From contig JAVTLE010000023.1 in the NCBI GenBank assembly GCA_033439295.1, positions 4,128,530-4,192,529 on the forward strand: a stretch of 64,000 nucleotides of DNA, in the 5' to 3' direction. The position numbers were made by a program, and so were the translations under genes. Every line of letters starts with the position of its first letter. Position 1 is the stretch's first letter. Positions 57,001-64,000 of the stretch are shown here, piece after piece. This stretch comes from Deuterostichococcus epilithicus (taxonomy: Eukaryota; Chlorophyta; Trebouxiophyceae; Prasiolales; Stichococcaceae). Below the pieces are notes generated by a model, which worked only from the letters and a program-made list of their open reading frames with translations, was not told where the DNA came from and searched no databases.

Positions 57001-60000
57001 TGGAACGCTGCCAGACGTGCCCCTCCTTGCCTTTGGTGATTGAGCCTGCTGTGCAAGCACGACTGTGCAGCGCCAGACCCCCACTGCACGGCCGTGCCGT
57101 GGTGCAGCACGAACTGCACACCTGCACATGCATGCTTCGTCCTCACCCTGCGCTCGTGCCATCCCATCTGCAAGCAGCCAGCGCTGCCTGTTGACACACT
57201 TTTAGAGAGCGATTTGAGTCCGCACCCCACTGGCGACAGGGCGTCATCCACATGGGGCGGCGCGGCCCGGCAGAGGCGGCGGTGCAGCTCGGCAGCAGCA
57301 CCGACACGGCGACGCGGCGGGTCCTGGTCGTCGGCAGGCCGGCGGTCAACCGCGCGGTGCACGGCGACACCGTCGCCGTCCGCCTGCTGCCCAGGTGTGT
57401 GCAAGGCGGTGTGTGTCACCCGTCCAGCAATGTGTTGCAAACGGTGTTGACTTGCTCTCGGTGACGGCTGACCGTTGGCCACGCAGCCGGCAGGCGCTTG
57501 GCGCGAGCAGTGCCGCGCTGAGCTGCTCTTGATGCGTGCGCCAACGTTTACGCGCCCCACAGCAAGGCATCCGTACAGAGGCCGCGGCCCGTTGTGCCGA
57601 GTCGCAGGCCCTTCGGTAGTGCATGCGGCAGGCGTCACCTTCAGCTCGCCTTTCAGCCCGAACTCACTCCTTGCTGTGCTCTCAGTAGCCTGAAAGAAGG
57701 TTCTTCAAACCTCAACTATCTGTCTCTGTTCCACAGGTCGCAGTGGGCACGGGCGGAGCCCGGCGAGCTGCCTGCCCGTGATGACGGCGCGCAGCCGCTC
57801 ACGGCGGAAGATGAGGCGGGCGGCGGCGCAGAGGAGCATGGCGAGGAGGCATCCGCTGCGGCGCTCGACAATGCAGCGTCCGTCGGCGGCGTGCAGCCCA
57901 CAGGCAGGCCCCCACATTATGCCAGGACGTTGCGGCTTGCACTCTTTGCCACATGGGCGGCTGGTGCCTGCCCAGTCAGCAAAGGTTGCACTTGGGAGCC
58001 GATGTTGCAGGAGCTGGCTTGCACTGGTGCATCGGGCCTGCTGTTTCTGTCTGGCGAGGCGGTGGCAAGCCCGCATCGGCCGGACGATTTTGCCTGTCAC
58101 AGCAGCGTAGGTGCGACTAGGCAGAAACCTTTGGAGTTCTGCTCCTGCTCCCTGCAGGCGAGGTGGTGGCTATCCTGCAACGGCGGCCGGTGGATGCAGT
58201 CGTCTGCATGGCGGAGGCAGACGAGGCGGCGCTGCGCTCGCGCCCCGACTCCACGCGTCAGGTGCCGGAAGTCAAACACAATCACAGACGTGGGTCTCAG
58301 CCGGCGGCAGCCTGTGGAATCGAAACCTTCCGAGCTCCGTGAACCTGCAGCTAAAGCACTGCAGACAGCGGCAAGCCTCACACCCATCTGCGATGGCACC
58401 CTTGTCAACCTTCTGTCAACCTAGCAAACCTGCTGACTGCCCTGCCTCTTTCACTTATTTCCAAAACCCAGGAGGCGGTCATCGTGACGCCCATGGACCG
58501 GCGGCTGCCGCGGGCGCGGCTGCGCACGCGCCGCGGCGCCGAGCTCGTGGGCCGCCGCTTCGTGGTGCGTCTCGACGCGTGGCCGGCGGCGTCCCGCTAC
58601 CCCGCAGCGCACCTCGTCCGCGTCTTGGGCGACCTCGGCGACCCGCAGTGCGCTCTTGAAAACCCTGTATACAGTATATAAGCTTGTGCTAGCGGCGGCG
58701 GGGCTTGTGTGTGTTCTGGGCAGCTTCGGCGAGATCCAGAACGCTTCTGCAGCCAGATGCAATGTGCAACGTGTGCCGTGCTGCACGCTTTTGCTGCTAA
58801 TGGTGCTGAGGATGACGACGCTGGGGGAAGGCTGCATTGGATGGGCTGCCCGTGAAGGCCGTGGCTGGGCCCTCACGAAGTCATGTGGAGAGATTACCAC
58901 GAAAATTTTCCATGTATTCAAATGCTGCTCGTGATGGCAATTGCAGAAGGTCCGTGTTCGAGCAGTATCATACCAGCTGGTCTGGAGCAGCTCCGAGGCA
59001 GAGTTGCTTCAGCAGGGCAGAAGCTCCGGATAGTGGGGAAGCGCTGTCTGTGCCTTTGGAGGCAGTAGTAGGCTTGCCCTCGGTATGGAATGATGGTCCT
59101 GCTGATGCAGCTCTGAGCATCGCGAGCCGCAAGGTTGGCCTGGCGGCTTGCAGGCCTCGCTAATAGACGTCTGCCAACAGGACTGCTTGTCTGGGGCCGC
59201 CTGCCTAGAACAACGGCTTTAGTTAGTTAATACAGACTTACTTTGGCGCCAGGAGCACTTGCCGCATGCAAGTGTTCTGCCCAAGAGTGCAACACGATTC
59301 CTGCATCGCACCCCAGGGCAGAAAAGGAGGCGATCTTGATTGGCGCCGGCGTGGCGCGGGCGGAATTCGCGCCCGCCGCGATAGCGGAGCTGCCGCCGCC
59401 GGGCGAGTGGGCGCCGTCAGCCGCCGACCTGGCGTCACGCCGCGACCTGCGGCGCCAGCTCATCGCCTCCATCGACCCGCCAGGCGAGCAGGGCACCTGT
59501 CAAGAGCGCCAGCAAGAACATTGGCAGCTCCGCATGTGCTGTTCAGCAGCTACCAGCCTTGCCACCGCGGCCTGCAACATGCCGACAGAGCGTGTGCTTG
59601 CTCTGTTCCAGTCTGGTGCTTTGCCGTACCCTGTGAGGAGGGTTTTGATGAAGTGGCGCATTGCAGGGCTGCTGCGCTGGCGAACCTGTACCCAAGGTGG
59701 TTCCGCAAGCCCACTCTGGAGACCTCTGTCCCAATCAGTGGTTGTCTGACGCTCTGAATTGACCCGCTGCAAAGGCTGCACGGACGTGGACGATGCGCTG
59801 AGCGCGCAAAGGCTGCCGGACGGCCGGCTGCAGCTCGGGGTGCACATCGCTGATGTGTCTGCCTTTGTGCGCCAGGTGAGCGTCAGTGTTTTCATCATTC
59901 GTGTGTGCGAATGCTGCCCTCTGATGTGAACCTGGTATCACTGGCGTACCTGTCCAGCAGGTGACAGCCCGATGCTGATGACGGCAGCCCGACAGCAGGC

Positions 60001-63000
60001 AAACGCCCACTGAGCGGACAGTCCAGGCGGTCCTGCTGCCAAGCAGCGGAGCCGCCTGCACGTTTTGCCGCTGCTGCCTTGTCCTAGCTGTTCACACGGT
60101 CCAGCCATTGCCCACACTGCCCCTGATCCATCACAGGATGGCGTGCTGGAACGCAAGGCCAGCGGCCAAGGCTCGGCTGTCTCTCACTCCGACGAGCAGC
60201 TGAACAGCCCTCACCCGCCCCTCATGCATATCATGTCCACGATCCAAACATAATCGAGTCGCAATCCAGTGGTCCTGATGGTGGCTCTTTCACCTTGTAC
60301 AAAGGATGGCGCGCTGGACCGAGAGGCGGCGGCGCGGGGCACTACTGTGTATCTGACGGACGAGCGGCTGGACATGCTGCCTGAGCGGCTGTCGGCGGGG
60401 CTGGCGAGCCTGCTGGCCGGCCGCGACCGGCCGGCGGTGTCGTGCGTGTGGACGCTCGGCCCCTGGCTGGAGGTTCAGGACGTCTGGTTCGGGCGCACCG
60501 TCATCAGGCGAGTAGCTTCTTCAGGGTTTAGGGTCCAGGGTGGTTCTCCAGGCCTTCCCTGTAGTCTCTTTTGTCTTTCTGCACTGCGACGCGGCATTCA
60601 AGCGAAGGCGCAGCCCCACCTGGGGCCGCCGAACGTTTGACTCATCCGCGCCATGCGCATGCGTGCATGGGGACGGGAGTTGTTAAGTTGGGTGTCGGGG
60701 CGCCAGCCCGTCCGCACTGTGGCTGCAGCAGCTCGCACGGGTCTGCGCCTGCAAGCAGCACGGCAGTGCAGCATCCAGGATGTGCCCAGGATGGTATCCT
60801 GAAGGTGCGCTAGCATCGTCCTGGAACCAAACGGCAGGGGCCGGGTCCTTGAGGGCAGCTGCTGCAGTCTCGCTGCATGGCATACGCAGGCGCTCTTGCA
60901 AGTGTTTGTAACGTCACCAGCTGCGATGTATATCATACTTACACCGGCTCATCTGCAGCGGCACAACTGTCCGGCCTTGGTGCACATGTATATCGGGGCG
61001 GCTCTTGGAATAATCACCTTACAGAATGCTTGTGCAGAAGCTGGCTTGTGAAGCAAGCCTCCTCAATGCAGCCTAGATGGCCGCAAAAGCCTTTCCAGGC
61101 TTCTGTCGCTGTCGGCTTTGCACCGAGGAGCCTTGCTTCACCTGCGCTCTTGCACTTCCCTCCTGCAGCTGCCAGCACTTTGGGGAGTCGGGCATTAGTC
61201 TGACAGTCCCGTGCCGCGGGTCGTGCCACCAATGCAGCGGCGTCGCAACCGTGTCACTTCCTGTTGTGTAGCTTCAGCACTACGAGGTGTGCTCGCAGGC
61301 TGTGTTCTCAGGACACAGGATCTGAGTTTACAGATGCATGCCGCAGGTCGCGCCACCAGCTGAGCTACCAGCAGGCGCAGGACGTGGCCAGCGGGCGGCC
61401 GCCTCCAGGGTTTAGCGGCGCAGAGATTGCGGACCTGGCCGCCATGCTGGAGCTGCTGGTGCATGTGACGGACGCCTGGCGGGCGCGCCGAGTCGAGGTG
61501 ACGAGTCCTGCGGGCCGTGGCTGCTGGCCTGCAGCAGGGCTGGGAACGCCTGCACATACATGGAAACACCCATGAACCCCTGAAGCTGCTTGTGCACAGG
61601 CGGGAGCTGAGGCTGACAGTGCTGCGCCTGGAGACAAGAGTCAGCGATATACCTTGTGACCCATGGGTACCACAAGGTCCACGACTCTTGTGGATGCCCC
61701 TGCCACAGGCTGGCGCGCTGGAGCTGGAGAGCACTGAGCTGCGCTCCGAGACGAGCGTCAGCAACTTGTCCTGTGACGCATGAGCACGGCATGGTCGACA
61801 GTCCACGACTTTCGTGGCTGCTCCTGCCACAGGCGGGCGCGCTGGAGCTGGAGAGCGCTGAGCTGCGCTTCGAGACGAGCGCTGACGGCCGCGACGCGGA
61901 GGTGGCACGGAAGCGGGAGCTGCCCATGATGCGGACGGTCGCGGAGGCCATGATCGCTGCCAACGCCGCGGTGGCGGCCCGCATCAGCGGCGCGTTCCCC
62001 GCCGCGGCGCTGCTGCGGCGACACCCACCGCCGCGTGTGGAGGCCTTCGCCGAGGTTTGTCAAGTTCTCCTGAACTGTGCTTGAGCACAGGGCACCGGGC
62101 TACATCCATTCCCAGTGCAGATGGAGCCTGCGACGGGCCTTGGACCGCTGTGCTTGTGCATGCATGCCGCCTAACTCGGTCAAGTGCGACTCCCAGGTTG
62201 CTGACGAGCACTTCACGGGGTCAGGCGGCGTGTCCAGGAAGCCGGAAGTGCATTCCCACCCTCTGCGGTGGCAGTACCCAGCACTGCGCACGCACGCTGA
62301 AGCCTTCGCCCGGATTTTGTGCTTTGCTTGCGCTCGCTGTCAGAGCCCATCCGCAGTAAAACGCCTAGCCAGGGACTAGAGTGGTGCAGTGCTGCGACGA
62401 GAGCCCGCTGCAAAGTGCTGCACCTGCCACTGAGCAGCGTGCCATAGATTTGCAGCTCTCGGTGTCGTTTGTCACACCCTCAATCCGAAGGCGGAGAGAC
62501 TGACTGCAGGCGGAGAGCCTCCTTCAGTCAGTGGCTTTGCGCTTGACGCCAGTCTCCTGCTGCAGACCCTCAGACCTTGTTTGAACCCAGCAGAATCCTG
62601 GTGGAGAACATCCTTCAGTCAGTGGCATGGCGCTAGACGCCAGCCCCCTGCAGAACTCCAGCACAACTTCAGACCCTGCTTGATGTTCGTCAGCCTTTCG
62701 TCTGGGGTGATGTTCGTCAGCCGTGTTCTTTAGCCCTGCAGGTGGGGGGCATCCTGCAGGCGGCGCGGCTGACACTCGACGCCGCTCCCCTATTGCGATT
62801 ATGCCAAACCTATTTGCACCCCGTGCTTTTCCAATTCACCTTGAACCCTGCAGGTGGAGGGCATCCTGCAGGCGGCCGGGCTGGCGCTCGACGCCAGCTC
62901 CAACCGTGCGCTGGCGGCCTCGCTGGCGGCGGTCGCGGCCGCTTCGCCAGAGTCGGCGTCGCTCGTGCGTGCCCTGGCGACGCGTGCCATGTCCGAGGCG

Positions 63001-64000
63001 CAGTACTTTTCGACAGGTGACCTGCTGATGCAAAATATGTCGCTGCTCAAAGGCAGGGCTGGCGCCAACCGGCGGTACCTTTGCATGATGTGGGTTTTGA
63101 ATTGTTAGGCCGGGCGTCAACGACCCATTTGCTGTGCACGAGCCGCATCACTCTCCCACATGAGGGACCTGCTAGCTGCTTCCTAGAGCGTTCATAACAG
63201 CGGGCCAGCGGCTGAGCTGCTGCCGTCCATTCCCAGGCCGAGCTGGCGCCGCATCGCACATGCTCAAGCCTGCAATGTCTCCAACCTCCGCTGTGTCGCA
63301 GGTGAGGCGACACGCTTTAGCGACGGCGGCGCCGGCCACTTCGGCCTGGCGCTGACGCACTACACGCACTTCACCAGCCCCATCCGCCGCTACGCCGACC
63401 TGCTGGTGCACCGCCAGCTGCTGGCGGCCGTGGCAGCCGACGGCAACATCGGCCCGGGTGCGCACTGCAGCACATAAGCCTATTTCGTGCTAGGATGGGC
63501 ACATGTGAAACTTCGCAAATGCTCAGCAGCACGTGCAGCCGTCCAGCTCGAGCTGGTGCTGCTCTGCTGCCGGGGGCTAGCGGCTTTGGCAGCCTGCACC
63601 GGACATGGACAACGGTACAGGTGTGCACAGGAGCACAGGGATGAGGTAGGGCTGTTTAATACCATCTTTGTGCCGCCGGAGCACAGGGATGAGGTAGGGC
63701 TGTTTAATACCATCTTTGTGCCGCCGGCCAACCACACCATAGGATGTCCAGTCACAAGTCGGACGTCAAGATCACCAGGACCCAAGTGTCGGAAAATCAA
63801 AACCCGCAGGCCCGCAGCCGCCGGTGCGCAGCGGCGCGCTCGCAGCGGCGGCGGCGCACCTGAACGACGCCACGCGGGCGGCGAAGCGCGCCCAGCGCGA
63901 CTGCTCCGACCTGTACCTGCTCCTGGCGCTGCACAGGCGCGCTTCACACCAACAATAAAAGAGTGTGTCGTCTGGATGTCTGAGTGAAGGTGTTGACAGC
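54040..64000 (+). CDS. RRP44: RRP44/DIS3-type exosome 3'-5' exoribonuclease, partial at both ends
   Basis: Hydrolytic RNase II/RNB-family nuclease of the RNA exosome. Exons: about 54040-54186 ([15 protein letters not shown]), 54546-54657 and 54942-55066 (PIN part 1), 55288-56440 (PIN part 2 and a long insertion), 56654-56857, 57240-57394 (cold-shock domain, [15 protein letters not shown]), 57737-57903, 58158-58261, 58472-58647, 59317-59483, 59775-59875 (RNB core [17 protein letters not shown]), 60305-60507 ([20 protein letters not shown]), 61347-61497, 61833-62054, 62854-63016, 63302-63457 ([20 protein letters not shown]), and 63810 onward ([15 protein letters not shown]). From the second exon listed, every join was checked to be in phase. 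RNB aspartates SID and DVDD are intact. Three introns have GC donors (57904, 59484, 60508). A C-terminal S1 domain is expected beyond the window. Confidence 0.93.
60138..60215 (+). repeat. Relic copy of the next RRP44 exon inside an intron
   Basis: After an acceptor-like cacag at 60137, the sequence would read [20 protein letters not shown]. The true exon 167 bp downstream (60305) starts [12 protein letters not shown] and continues with TDE. The DNA match is roughly two thirds over 75 bp. The copy ends without a clear donor. Confidence 0.85.
61048..61141 (+). repeat. Imperfect inverted repeat in an RRP44 intron
   Basis: The arm gtgaagcaagcctcct (61048) pairs with aggagccttgcttcac (61126-61141) with one mismatch. 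The inner blocks gcaaaagcc and ggctttgc can also pair, giving a hairpin of about 94 bases. Confidence 0.7.
61592..61930 (+). repeat. Three tandem copies of an RRP44 exon start with acceptor
   Basis: The real exon starts at 61833 after gccacag and reads [17 protein letters not shown] close copy starts at 61708 and reads [16 protein letters not shown] before an in-frame stop. A third, more diverged copy starts near 61600 (ggcgggagctgaggctgaca). Both upstream copies are followed by the shared block ccacgact-gtgg-tgcc/ctcctgc. The period is about 110-125 bp. Confidence 0.9.
62510..62905 (+). repeat. Four tandem copies of an RRP44 exon start
   Basis: The real exon begins at 62854 (ggtggagggcatcctgcag, [15 protein letters not shown]). 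Copies begin at 62742 (very close, [13 protein letters not shown]), about 62600 (ggtggagaacatccttcag) and about 62510 (gcggagagcctccttcag). All contain the downstream gacgcc block. The word tgatgttcgtcagcc is also doubled at 62682 and 62708. Confidence 0.9.
63631..63726 (+). repeat. Perfect 48-bp tandem duplication in an RRP44 intron
   Basis: Two identical 48-bp copies, 63631-63678 and 63679-63726, each starting gagcacagggatgaggtagg. They lie between the exons 63302-63457 and 63810. Perfect identity implies a very recent event or an assembly artefact. Confidence 0.95.

Noticed and set aside
1-64000. tRNA, rRNA or other structured RNA genes
   Set aside because: I looked for tRNA-like cloverleaf and conserved boxes and saw none I could support by eye. 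A covariance-model scan would be needed to exclude them.

Overview
This is nuclear DNA from a green alga, most likely a trebouxiophyte of the Chlorella/Auxenochlorella kind. The evidence is exons of 65-75% G+C broken by many short, less GC-rich introns, algal and plant-type gene families, alanine- and glutamine-rich tracts, telomere-like TTTAGGG fragments, and no bacterial operon structure. Exon joins given here were deduced by eye from splice signals, codon phase and family alignment remembered from training. For most genes the exon lengths sum to a whole number of codons, which supports the models. Five single N bases (24224, 28948, 45305, 49444, 49448) mark unresolved calls.

Layout. 1-5237 (+): ZCCHC8-like zinc-knuckle/PSP protein of the nuclear exosome targeting complex, missing its 5' end. 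7100-7626 (-): a gene with a CPCC cysteine-rich domain. 8458-12748 (+): membrane-anchored SET-domain methyltransferase of the Rubisco-LSMT/SETD3 class. 13603-16315 and 17309-19890 (-): a tandem pair of seven-exon secreted germin-like cupins. 21189-32407 (-): a very large HEAT-repeat gene, TTI1. 32552-33580 (-): TMEM234. 33690-34170: a lower-GC, cysteine-rich island of unknown origin. 34735-38284 (+): GT29 sialyltransferase-like Golgi protein. 38775-40909 (-): RING-H2 ubiquitin ligase. 41986-45587 (-): ten-exon GDP-sugar/triose-phosphate-type transporter. 46247-46543: a MITE with terminal inverted repeats. 47332-48528 (+) and 49562-51833 (-): two genes I could not identify. 52202-53608 (+): POP5 of RNase P/MRP. 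54040 to the end (+): RRP44/DIS3-type exosome ribonuclease, running off the window.

Functional themes. Three genes serve RNA processing: ZCCHC8 brings substrates to the exosome, RRP44 is an exosome nuclease, and POP5 belongs to RNase P/MRP. POP5 and RRP44 lie head to tail about 430 bp apart. Three others belong to secretion and the cell surface: the GT29 enzyme, the nucleotide-sugar transporter and the germin-like pair. TTI1 (with TEL2/TTI2) matures PIKK kinases.

The most unusual signal is not a gene. Introns repeatedly contain decayed tandem copies of the adjoining exon edge, splice site included. This occurs in TTI1 (three copies), RRP44 (two, three and four copies at different introns), the GT29 gene, the SET gene and TMEM234. 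A second pattern is at least seven GC-AG introns, all with a CAG|GC donor, each fixed by reading frame.
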